Assembly: GCA_964545665.1 (NCBI GenBank)
Contig: CAZJGF010000009.1
Location: 1 to 24,968, forward strand
DNA: 24,968 bases
Source: CAZJGF01 sp964545665
GTDB taxonomy: Bacteria; Chloroflexota; Dehalococcoidia; GIF9; AB-539-J10
Direction of reading: 5' to 3'
Below are positions 17,921 to 23,987 of the stretch, one piece after another. Numbering within the stretch: the stretch's first letter is position 1; each line of letters starts with the position of its first letter. The notes under the pieces were generated by a model, which was given only the letters and a program-made list of their open reading frames with translations, did no database searches and was not told the DNA's origin. The translations under genes and the position numbers were made by a program.

Positions 17921-18019
17921 GCAGGCAAAAATATTGAACCAAAAGTTGGGGAGATTAAATTCAAAGATAAGCTCCGGAAGGCAGATAAACTGAGAAAAGA
18001 GGTCGAGGTTTGCGAATAA
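17921..18019 (+). other. orphan reading-frame tail of unknown origin
   Basis: After the TAG at 17918 the frame reads 32 codons to a TAA at 18017, ending KFKDKLRKADKLRKEVEVCE. There is no start codon. The Lys/Glu-rich, coherent composition suggests the 3' end of a lost gene upstream of the toxin-antitoxin pair. In comparable loci that neighbour is often a restriction-modification gene, but no match can be shown from sequence alone. The rest of 17753-18094 holds only the mutS promoter region. Confidence 0.15.
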
Positions 18020-18094
18020 ATATACGCAAGTTGTTCCTGGGATAATTTCTCCTTGAGGAGGTTTTTGGAAGTCTAAGATTTGGAAGGTACAAGT

Positions 18095-18388
18095 ATGCGA
18101 AGAGTTGAGGAAGTAGAAGAAATACTATCAAAATACAAGGAAGAACTGAGGGAAAAGTTCAAGGTAAAGGAGATTGGGATTTTCGGCTCTTGTGTTAGAG
18201 GAGAGAATGAAGAAACAAGTGATGTGGATGTTCTGGTTGAGTTTGAGGAACCTGTAAGCCTCCTTGGGCTCGTGAGCTTGGAAAACCATCTGGCTGAACT
18301 TTTGGGTAGAAAAATCGACCTTGTGCCTAAAAGAGACATCAGGCCAGAACTGAAGGAAAGAATTCTCAAAGAGGCGATTTACCTATGA
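18095..18388 (+). CDS. mntA: MntA-like nucleotidyltransferase antitoxin
   Basis: This 97-residue minimal nucleotidyltransferase has the MntA signature GSX10DXD: Gly31-Ser32, ten residues, Asp43-x-Asp45 (GSCVRG...SDVDVLVEF). In the studied HepT-MntA systems this enzyme adds AMP units to a Tyr of the HepT toxin and so neutralises it. The ATG at 18095 has GGAAGG seven bases upstream; an in-frame TTG at 18080 is less likely. Its TGA overlaps the hepT ATG (ATGA), so the two are coupled. The antitoxin comes first and the toxin second. Codon use is more AT-rich than in the mutS-rpoB block, which fits an acquired module. Confidence 0.88.
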   Translation: MRRVEEVEEILSKYKEELREKFKVKEIGIFGSCVRGENEETSDVDVLVEFEEPVSLLGLVSLENHLAELLGRKIDLVPKRDIRPELKERILKEAIYL

Positions 18389-18735
18389 AACGAGATATTT
18401 CTATCTATGTCAAAGATATCCTTGAAAACATAGAGCGTGCAGAGAAGTTCACAGAGGGGATGGGCTATGAAGATTTCGTTGACGATGAGAAAACAAATTT
18501 TGCTGTTACAAGATGCGTTGAAATTATGGGAGAGGCGGCAAAACATATCCCCGAATCAACTCGCCAGCAATATCCTGAAATACCCTGGAAAGATATTGCA
18601 GGTATGAGAGACAAAGTCATTCATTTCTATTTTGGGGTGAATCTCGAAAGAGTCTGGTTGGTATTAAAAGAAGATATACCTAAAATAGAACCGCTCATAA
18701 GGAGAGTCCTGGAAGATTTGCAGAAGGAAACTTAG
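18385..18735 (+). CDS. hepT: HepT-like HEPN ribonuclease toxin (DUF86)
   Basis: This 116-residue all-helical HEPN protein has the diagnostic RX4HXY motif: Arg75, His80 and Tyr82 in MRDKVIHFYFG. The Arg and His form the RNase site of the dimer, and the Tyr is the residue AMPylated by MntA in characterised systems. Other family marks are FAVTRCVEIMGEAAKHIP (39-56) and the PEIPWKDIAGMRD approach to the motif. It overlaps mntA by four bases. With all key residues intact, the toxin looks functional. A remnant of a type I restriction specificity gene starts two bases after its stop, a common neighbour of HEPN-MNT pairs. Confidence 0.9.
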   Translation: MKRDISIYVKDILENIERAEKFTEGMGYEDFVDDEKTNFAVTRCVEIMGEAAKHIPESTRQQYPEIPWKDIAGMRDKVIHFYFGVNLERVWLVLKEDIPKIEPLIRRVLEDLQKET

Positions 18736-18737
18736 CA

Positions 18738-18842
18738 ATGCTCAAATTCAAATGGGAAACGGGATTTAGACAAACCGAGATCGGAGAGATACCGAATCTA
18801 CTGGATATTATTACGGTGAATTCCATCCTGTTTATATCTTAA
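18738..18842 (+). pseudogene. remnant of type I restriction specificity subunit hsdS (N-terminus only)
   Basis: From the ATG at 18738 the frame reads 34 codons to the TAA at 18840. The first 19 residues, with KWETGFRQTEIGEIP, match the very conserved opening of type I R-M specificity subunits ('KWET.FK.TEIGEIP.DW'). After Pro19 the expected DW and target-recognition domain are missing. The frame then runs into the mutS remnant, whose - strand TAA (18841-18839) overlaps this stop. It starts two bases after hepT. It cannot make a working subunit; it is evidence that a restriction locus once continued here. Confidence 0.6.
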
Positions 18843-18907
18843 ACAATAGCCTCAGGATACCTCTGCTTGACCCTGAGATACTCCCGCCTGAGCGGTGCTA
18901 CCGCCAT
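18839..18907 (-). pseudogene. mutS 5' remnant (22 codons)
   Basis: From an ATG at 18907 the - strand encodes MAVAPLRREYLRVKQRYPEA and two further residues, then TAA. Twenty of 22 residues equal the start of the intact MutS. At the DNA level 54 of 66 bases match, and nine of the eleven differing codons are synonymous. Similarity stops at the TAA, where hsdS-derived DNA begins. The product would be non-functional. The segment is the coding tip of duplication copy B. Confidence 0.85.
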
Positions 18908-19087
18908 TGACGCTACTTTACTAGCTATTCAACCACATATAAAGCCAGCGATCTGGATGGAGGCTTTGACAAAAGCAGCCAAAGAACTACAATACCGTGG
19001 GGGTAAGAAGGACTGAGAGTTAGCACCGCACTATGGAAGTGGAACGGGAATCTGGTATATACTGAAGTTAAGGGAAACAACGCCGAG
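18842..19087 (-). repeat. copy B of the mutS 5'-region duplication
   Basis: This copy is similar to 17687-17914 along its whole length, with small indels. It covers the mutS remnant, the CATATAAAG block (18935-18943), GGAGGCTTTGACAAAAGCAGC and TGGTATATACTGAAG, and it stops at GCCGAG. The next gene on + starts 24 bases beyond it, so this DNA now serves as that gene's upstream region. No other gene is present in 18736-19111. Confidence 0.85.
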
Positions 19088-19111
19088 TAACATTATCAAG
19101 GGGGTGGTCTC

Positions 19112-19933
19112 ATGGCTAAAGAAGAAAATTTGAAGACATGTTTTGTCATTGCCCCAATCGGCGATGAAGGAAGTGAAATCAGACGGCGTTCTGACCAAGT
19201 ATTGACACACATAATCAAACCTGCGGCTCAAGAATGTGAATATGACGCTGTTCGTGCTGATCCAATATCCGAACCAGGGATTATTACGTCACAGGTCATT
19301 CAGCATCTCATAGATGATGATCTTGTCATCGCTGACCTCACTGGGAAAAATCCTAATGTGTTCTATGAGCTTGCTGTCCGGCACACCGTCAAAAAGCCAG
19401 TGGTTCAGATTATCCAATCTGGTGAATCCATTCCTTTTGACGTTGCTCCAACGCGAACGGTCCATTTTGACCATCGAGATTTGGATAGTGTGGCTAACTG
19501 CAAAGGTGAACTAATCAGGCAGATTCGTTCCGTTGAAAAAGACCCAAGCAAAGTTGACTCTCCGATCTCTGTCGCAATTGACCTTCAATCACTTCACAAG
19601 AGTGAGAATCCTCTGGAAAAGAGTAACGCTGAAATTATCTCAATGCTTCAAGACCTTCGATCTATGATTGGGGACACGGTTGTCCCATCGCGACGTGCTA
19701 GATTGCACCCTGGTGTGGTAGAGGAGATTTACATGTCTTTTGACCGCATCGCCTCTGCTCTAGATCTACCAGAGGATGTAAAACCAACCCGTGAGCAATT
19801 TGAGCAAGCCCGGCATTATCTATATAGGTCTATGGAGCCGCTCGAAATATTGGCAATAGAATCTGGACTACCTCCTGACATGATGCTGAGTCTTACGGAT
19901 CGCATCTGGCGAGCTCGTCGGAGACCTAAATGA
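19112..19933 (+). CDS. nucleoside 2-deoxyribosyltransferase/TIR-like domain protein, possible defence effector
   Basis: This is a 273-residue protein. The N-terminal ~105 residues have the Rossmann-like pattern CFVIAPIG (10-17), HIIKPAAQE (33-41), LVIADLTGKNPNVFYELAVRH (71-91) and KKPVVQII (94-101). This 'ADLTG.NPNVFYELG.RH' motif marks a broad family related to nucleoside 2-deoxyribosyltransferases and TIR-like NAD-cleaving domains, often found in defence islands; Glu86 is the candidate catalytic residue. The C-terminal part (about 165-273) is helical, has no motif I know, and could sense or oligomerise. The ATG at 19112 is preceded by GGGGGTGG. It is a single-gene unit lying between the mutS and ybeY remnants. 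Hydrolase activity and an immune role are inference. Confidence 0.65.
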   Translation: MAKEENLKTCFVIAPIGDEGSEIRRRSDQVLTHIIKPAAQECEYDAVRADPISEPGIITSQVIQHLIDDDLVIADLTGKNPNVFYELAVRHTVKKPVVQIIQSGESIPFDVAPTRTVHFDHRDLDSVANCKGELIRQIRSVEKDPSKVDSPISVAIDLQSLHKSENPLEKSNAEIISMLQDLRSMIGDTVVPSRRARLHPGVVEEIYMSFDRIASALDLPEDVKPTREQFEQARHYLYRSMEPLEILAIESGLPPDMMLSLTDRIWRARRRPK

Positions 19934-20442
19934 GACGGTTACAATGGGTAATATGGATAGGCAGGTATCGCTGGAGCAAGCCTAATGGCTTGACCTCTGA
20001 CAGGGTCAGGACATCACGCGACAGAAGGTTTCAGGCTAAGCACTGAACCTCCACAGAACGGAGGAATGGCAAAATCTAGGTGAGGGAAGCTGCATACGAG
20101 GATTAAGGTAGCGCTATGCTATGCCGGAAGAAATCGAGATTTGCGCTGAGGAGAAATTCCCTGGCCTGATTGACGAAGACTGCGCGAGGAGGGTAGCTCA
20201 CAGACTGTCCTTAGGGCTGAAGGTATAACTCCTCCCTATGAAGTGAGTCTGGGCTTTTCCCATGAAGCATATGAGCCAACCAAAATTATCTTCGCTGGAG
20301 CAAATGCCTGAACAATCCCGTCCCTTACCTCTTCGAGGATTTCACCATAATGAAGGCTTCATCGAGAAAAGTCAGCCATTTTGCTATGATACCTGGCTAA
20401 CAAAACCTGCTGCACCAAAGAAACTTGAATGGGGAGTTCAAG
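19934..20442. other. non-genic stretch with ybeY remnant and weak inverted repeats
   Basis: Between the TIR-like gene and the thioesterase I find no convincing intact gene. Positions 19934-20120 contain short dyads, CTGAC-AGG-GTCAG near 19995 and CCTCC-N7-GGAGG near 20050, and the string CAGGGTCAGGA..GACAGAAGG, which echoes the repeat at 7578-7597. Positions 20121-20265 are a broken ybeY copy, and 20266-20442 show nothing recognisable. Confidence 0.5.
20121..20265 (+). pseudogene. ybeY 5' remnant with a frameshift
   Basis: The ATG at 20121 starts a frame reading MPEEIEICAEEKFPGLIDED and on to Leu31, with 14 of the first 29 residues identical to the intact YbeY (20907). Two extra bases (GG, 20214-20215) shift the frame. 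Beyond them AEGITPPYEVSLGF matches AEGVAPPYEVSLVF of YbeY at 11 of 14 positions. Similarity fades by about 20265, and the catalytic HxxxHxxxxxH part is absent. It is a dead 5' fragment of a diverged ybeY allele. Confidence 0.75.
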
Positions 20443-20865
20443 ATGAAGAATAAGGTCTTCGATGCAATTTATAAGAAGCTTGAATCTGAGCCGTATGCAA
20501 ACAAACTTGGACTAAAACTGATTGATCTAGACTATGGTTATTCAATGGTTGAGATGAGTGTTACCGAAGAAATGGAAAATATGTTTGGTATGGCACATGG
20601 TGGAGCCATATTTTCCCTGCTCGACGAAGCTTTTGAAGCAGCTTCCAATTCCCACGGGACAATTTCTGTTGCACTCAGCATGAGTATTTTTTATGTTAAG
20701 CCTCCTTCAATTGGAGATATTTTGTACGCTGAAGCAAAAGAAATGAGCAAAACCAAGAGAATTGGTAACTATGATATCAAGGTTAGAAATAATAAAGGCG
20801 ACTTAATTGCTACCTGTCAAGCAATGGTTTATAGAAAAGAAGAGAAATTGCCTTTTCTAAACTGA
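20443..20865 (+). CDS. PaaI-like hotdog-fold acyl-CoA thioesterase
   Basis: This 140-residue single hotdog domain has the family signature NMFGMAHGGAIFSLLDEAFEAA (47-68), with His52-Gly-Gly and Asp61 at the catalytic site. Next comes a strand with VALSMSIFYVKP. Relatives hydrolyse (hydroxy)phenylacetyl-CoA or other aromatic and medium-chain acyl-CoAs in the cytoplasm and act as tetramers. The substrate is not predictable here, and no phenylacetate-pathway genes are in the window. The ATG at 20443 has GGGGAG six bases upstream; an in-frame TTG at 20425 lacks one. Base composition is AT-richer than neighbouring ybeY, which fits later insertion between the ybeY remnant and intact ybeY. It ends 41 bases before ybeY. 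Confidence 0.85.
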   Translation: MKNKVFDAIYKKLESEPYANKLGLKLIDLDYGYSMVEMSVTEEMENMFGMAHGGAIFSLLDEAFEAASNSHGTISVALSMSIFYVKPPSIGDILYAEAKEMSKTKRIGNYDIKVRNNKGDLIATCQAMVYRKEEKLPFLN

Positions 20866-20906
20866 TAGGAATTAAGGTTATCCATTCCACTTGTTGTATC
20901 AATAAT

Positions 20907-21377
20907 ATGGAAGAGGAAATTGGCATCCACATCGAGGAGGAATTCCAGGGTTGTATCGATGGGCGATGGGCGAGAAAAATAGCCCAAGACGTTCTCAGCG
21001 CTGAAGGGGTGGCTCCTCCCTATGAAGTGAGCCTGGTCTTCACCGACTCTGAGACGGTGCAACAACTCAATCGGGACTACCGGGACGTGGATGAAACCAC
21101 GGACGTGCTAGCTTTCTACATGCTTCCTCAGAAGGAAACCAATGATTCCTTTGCTCTCCCTCCTGATGGCGTAACCCGCCTGGGAGAAGTCATCATCTCC
21201 TATCCTCAAGCGGCGGAGCAAGCCGAAGAGCAAGGACATTCAGTTGAGCAAGAGCTGGCACTGCTTATCATTCACGGAATACTTCACCTGCTGGGCTATG
21301 ACCACGAGAAACCAGAAGAGGAAAAGCGAATGCGGGAGAGAGAAGAGGAACTTTTGGGGAAATGCCTGCTCCAGTAA
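20907..21377 (+). CDS. ybeY: endoribonuclease YbeY (rRNA maturation factor)
   Basis: This 156-residue metalloprotein is of the UPF0054 family and is involved in 16S rRNA 3'-end processing and ribosome quality control. The zinc motif HxxxHxxxxxH is present as His123, His127 and His133 in HGILHLLGYDHE, and TTDVLAF (64-70) and RLGEVIIS (91-98) are the other conserved blocks. The acidic N-terminal 35 residues are shared with the remnant at 20121. No clear Shine-Dalgarno sequence precedes the ATG. Its usual neighbours (phoH, era, mazG) are not seen; instead it is bordered by acquired-looking DNA upstream and a REP-like hairpin downstream. Confidence 0.93.
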   Translation: MEEEIGIHIEEEFQGCIDGRWARKIAQDVLSAEGVAPPYEVSLVFTDSETVQQLNRDYRDVDETTDVLAFYMLPQKETNDSFALPPDGVTRLGEVIISYPQAAEQAEEQGHSVEQELALLIIHGILHLLGYDHEKPEEEKRMREREEELLGKCLLQ

Positions 21378-21441
21378 CATATGAGAGAGTCCAAAAACCC
21401 TTGTGGCAGTTTTTTCGCCCTTGTTAGCTGCCGCGTGAGTT

Positions 21442-21466
21442 GGGAGGGGACAAGCCCCTCCCCTAC
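21442..21466. repeat. REP-like palindromic element
   Basis: GGGAGGGG (21442-21449), ACAAG and CCCCTCCC (21455-21462) form a perfect 8-bp stem, followed by CTAC. On the other strand it reads GTAGGGGAGGGGCTTGTCCC, a form of the 'GTAGGGG..GGGCTTG.CCC' dispersed repeat seen in many environmental genomes. It lies 65 bases after ybeY. No T-run is adjacent, so it is not a typical terminator. The rest of 21378-21632 contains a lone TATAAT (21493-21498) and no gene. Confidence 0.55.
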
Positions 21467-21632
21467 GAGGGTATTTTTCATACAGCTTGATATATAATAT
21501 GGTGAGGTGAGGTCGAGGATGGTAGGCTTTTCATTTATCCGATTAGCACTGTTTCAGCATCATCTAATGTGACGGCACAAGCGTGGTTCAGGCCGAGGTT
21601 TCCAAGAAAAAATGGTATAGAGGAGGTTAAAG

Positions 21633-21920
21633 ATGGCTAAATTTATAATGCTAACAACCCTTACCGATGAGGGAAGAAAGACTATCAAAGAAAATCCTCA
21701 GAGGATTAAAGAGGTCAATAAGGAAGTGGAGACAATGGGGGCAAAGGTTCTAGCTCAGTACGCTGTGCTAGGTCCGTATGACTTCGTAAACATTCTGGAA
21801 GCTCCCAGTAATGAAGCCGTGTCTAAGGTGGCGATAGCATTAGGTTCAAGAGGTACGCTTCAAACGATGACCATGGCCGCTCTGGAAATTGATGATTTCA
21901 TTGGCAGTCTCAAGAAGTAG
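21633..21920 (+). CDS. GYD-domain protein
   Basis: This 95-residue small alpha/beta protein of the GYD family (PF08734, ferredoxin-like fold) has MAKFIMLTTLTDEGRKTIKE at the N-terminus and the family hallmark LGPYDFV (46-52). A regular GS.GTLQTMTMAALE strand region follows. The family is widespread and its function is unknown; it may bind a small ligand or act as a dimeric regulator. The start is certain: AGGAGG (21621-21626) lies six bases before the ATG. It is monocistronic, with gmk convergent 59 bases downstream. Confidence 0.85.
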   Translation: MAKFIMLTTLTDEGRKTIKENPQRIKEVNKEVETMGAKVLAQYAVLGPYDFVNILEAPSNEAVSKVAIALGSRGTLQTMTMAALEIDDFIGSLKK

Positions 21921-21979
21921 TGGCAGCCCCTCGGCTTCCCGCTTGTGCCGTAGAATCCTACCATGCTCATAAAAGAGAA

Positions 21980-22591
21980 TTAAAGCTCTATAGCCCTCGG
22001 CTCGACTCGACACTTTTCAGCGATAGCGATAGCCTCAATCTGAGCAATAACATCGTTAATCTTACCTTGGTGGTTCGTTATGACATAATCGAACAGAGGC
22101 AAGCTCTTCATCTCCTCACTAGCCCTCTCCAACCTTAGGGCCAAATCTATTGAGGACTCGCTACGGCGTTGTTTCAACCGCCTTTCCAATTCCTCCATCG
22201 AGGGAGGCATGAGAAAGAGAAACACCGCCTGGGGCAGGATCTTCTTGATAGTAGCCGCGCCCTGAACATCCACCTTGACTATTACGTCCTTTCCCTTAGA
22301 CAAGGCCTGGCTTACTTCAGCTCTAGGTACACCGTAGTAATTGCCATAGACCTTAGCCCATTCTAGAAGTTGTCCTGCATCAACCATTTGCTGGAATTCT
22401 TGGGAAGAGAGGAAGTGATAATCCACTCCGTCTTTCTCTCTGGGGCGTTGCGTGCGTGTGGTGGCAGTAACCACATAATGGAAATGGTGTCCCAGCTCCC
22501 TCATCCTGGTAAGCAGAGCATCTTTACCCACTCCAGAAGGACCAGAAAGAACGACAAGCAGGGGTTTCGCACCAGGTATCTCAAGCGGCAC
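21980..22591 (-). CDS. gmk: guanylate kinase
   Basis: This 203-residue kinase converts GMP to GDP with ATP. It has the P-loop GPSGVGKD (17-24), the GMP-binding stretch TATTRTQRPREKDGVDYHFLS (44-64), VYGNYYGVP and the VDVQGA Walker B region. The P-loop ends in Asp where most guanylate kinases have Ser/Thr (GKST/GKGT). The likely start is the GTG at 22591, seven bases after the symporter stop. GGAGGA abuts it directly, so spacing is poor and reinitiation from the upstream gene is likely. It is the last gene of the birA-symporter-gmk operon. Confidence 0.93.
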   Translation of the reverse strand: MPLEIPGAKPLLVVLSGPSGVGKDALLTRMRELGHHFHYVVTATTRTQRPREKDGVDYHFLSSQEFQQMVDAGQLLEWAKVYGNYYGVPRAEVSQALSKGKDVIVKVDVQGAATIKKILPQAVFLFLMPPSMEELERRLKQRRSESSIDLALRLERASEEMKSLPLFDYVITNHQGKINDVIAQIEAIAIAEKCRVEPRAIEL

Positions 22592-22598
22592 TCCTCCA

Positions 22599-23987
22599 TT
22601 ATAGCATGGATTTGTGCTGTTGCCGTCTTCGAGTAAGACAGCTTACTCCGAAAAGGAGAATGGCACTTACCGCAAAACCTACAAGTCCTAAATCTTCTTT
22701 GAGGGGGATACCAAGGCCTGGGATTTTCCCTAATAATCCCAGCGCTCCACCGCCTGCGAGAGCGGCCAAAGCCCCTGACGAAGTTACCTTTAGCCTCTCT
22801 CGGTAGAATCCTGCGATTACCGGGACGACGAGACCGCAAGTGAAGATGGTATAGGCAAAGAGCAAAGATGAAATCACTCCCTTTACGGTTATGGCCAGAG
22901 CCAAGGCCACCAGACCCAGCATGATTATACTCAGCCTAGTTATCAACAGAGTCTTTCTCTCATCAATAGGGCGAAAACGCTTAAACACGTCCTCGGTTAA
23001 AATGACGCTCTGACTAAGCAGGCAAGTATCCGCCGAGGACATAAGCGCAGCCACCAAGGCGGTGAGGACTATTCCCCTTAATGCTGGAGGCAAAGTCCCC
23101 ACTACTATTTGAGGGAAGGCTTGCTCGGCAGGAATACCAGGATACAGGACTCGGGCAGCCATGCCTATCAAAGCAATAACCAGGGCAAATAGGGAAATAA
23201 GGAAGGCAGCGATAAGAGTTGACTTTCGAGCTGTTTTTTCTTCCTTACTACAGAAAAGCCTGGTATATATGTCTGGCCCCACTACATAGGTGCCGCCGAC
23301 AAGAACTAGAAAGGATAGAAGCGCCTTCCAATCAAACTTAGTGCTCAGTGGGAAGGAAAAGTAATCTGGAGGGAGAGAAGCTTCTAATCCGCCTAAGCCT
23401 CCTACAAGAGGGAAAACTATTACTACAACCGCTGAAATCCCGACCAGAAGAATCACCGCCTGTATGACATCAGTGCGAATAATAGAATACTGCCCACCCA
23501 AAACGGCATAGGCTACAAAAACCATGGTGAAGGTGCTCATCCAGAAGAGAGGAGAACCAAATCCTAAAACAGATAGGACTTTCCCGGCAGCTACAATCTG
23601 GCCTGATACCACCCCTACCCAGGCAATGACAATGAGGATTGAGGCTGCCAAGCCTACACGGCGGTCGTATTGTCTTTCCACCAGCTCAGGAAGGGTATAA
23701 AGCGCCAGGGCTCGTATCTTCCCAGCCAGAGAAAACCCCAACCCCAGCAGGCCAATGCTTCCAACCAGAAGCCACCAGGCACCGGTCAGGCCCTGTTCGA
23801 ATCCCAGGCCGGCTAGACCTACCGTCGCTGAGCCACCAACAATCGTGGCTAAAAGGGAACCGGTGATAAGAGGAGTGGTCCCCTTCCTATGAGCAACAAA
23901 GAACCCCTCACGGCTTCCTGCCTTTTTTCTACTCCATATGCCTATGCTGATTATAGCTAGAAAGTAAAGAACAATAATGAGCAACAT
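22599..23987 (-). CDS. sodium:solute symporter family transporter, candidate vitamin transporter
   Basis: This 462-residue membrane protein of the SSS family (SLC5-like, LeuT fold) has about thirteen hydrophobic segments. Marks are SRKKAGSREGFFVAHRK after the first helix, the conserved TIVGGSATVGLAG helix (TM2), GGQYSIIRTDVIQAVI, and ALMSSADTCLLSQSV, the sodium-site helix with the paired serines. It imports a solute with sodium. The substrate is not stated by the sequence. The ATG at 23987 directly follows the birA TAA (TAAATG), so it is coupled to birA and probably under the BirA-type operator upstream. Human SMVT and bacterial PanF, which carry biotin or pantothenate, are members of the same superfamily, so a biotin or pantothenate substrate is a reasonable guess. 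Confidence 0.85.
   Translation of the reverse strand: MLLIIVLYFLAIISIGIWSRKKAGSREGFFVAHRKGTTPLITGSLLATIVGGSATVGLAGLGFEQGLTGAWWLLVGSIGLLGLGFSLAGKIRALALYTLPELVERQYDRRVGLAASILIVIAWVGVVSGQIVAAGKVLSVLGFGSPLFWMSTFTMVFVAYAVLGGQYSIIRTDVIQAVILLVGISAVVVIVFPLVGGLGGLEASLPPDYFSFPLSTKFDWKALLSFLVLVGGTYVVGPDIYTRLFCSKEEKTARKSTLIAAFLISLFALVIALIGMAARVLYPGIPAEQAFPQIVVGTLPPALRGIVLTALVAALMSSADTCLLSQSVILTEDVFKRFRPIDERKTLLITRLSIIMLGLVALALAITVKGVISSLLFAYTIFTCGLVVPVIAGFYRERLKVTSSGALAALAGGGALGLLGKIPGLGIPLKEDLGLVGFAVSAILLFGVSCLTRRRQQHKSML

Noticed and set aside
17753..19111. Transposon or insertion sequence as carrier of the HepT-MntA segment
   Set aside because: There is no transposase, terminal inverted repeat or short target duplication; the flanking similarity is the mutS 5' region itself.
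19990..20015. GGGTCAGGA resembling the core of bacterial SRP RNA
   Set aside because: The required CCGGAA...AGCAGCC partner of the SRP core does not follow, and no long hairpin can be drawn.
20262..20453. A 63-codon + strand frame overlapping the thioesterase start
   Set aside because: It has no ribosome binding site, begins at the edge of the ybeY remnant, matches no family I know and overlaps a better-supported start by 11 bases. It could be debris of a lost gene, but I cannot support it as one.
21391..21435. GGCAG...CTGCC with a T-run after ybeY as a terminator
   Set aside because: The T-run is in the loop rather than after the stem, and the stem is only five pairs.
23790..23812. A tRNA T-loop-like string (GTTCGAATCC) on + near 23795
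   Set aside because: It lies inside the symporter coding region, with no matching acceptor or anticodon arms around it; coincidence.
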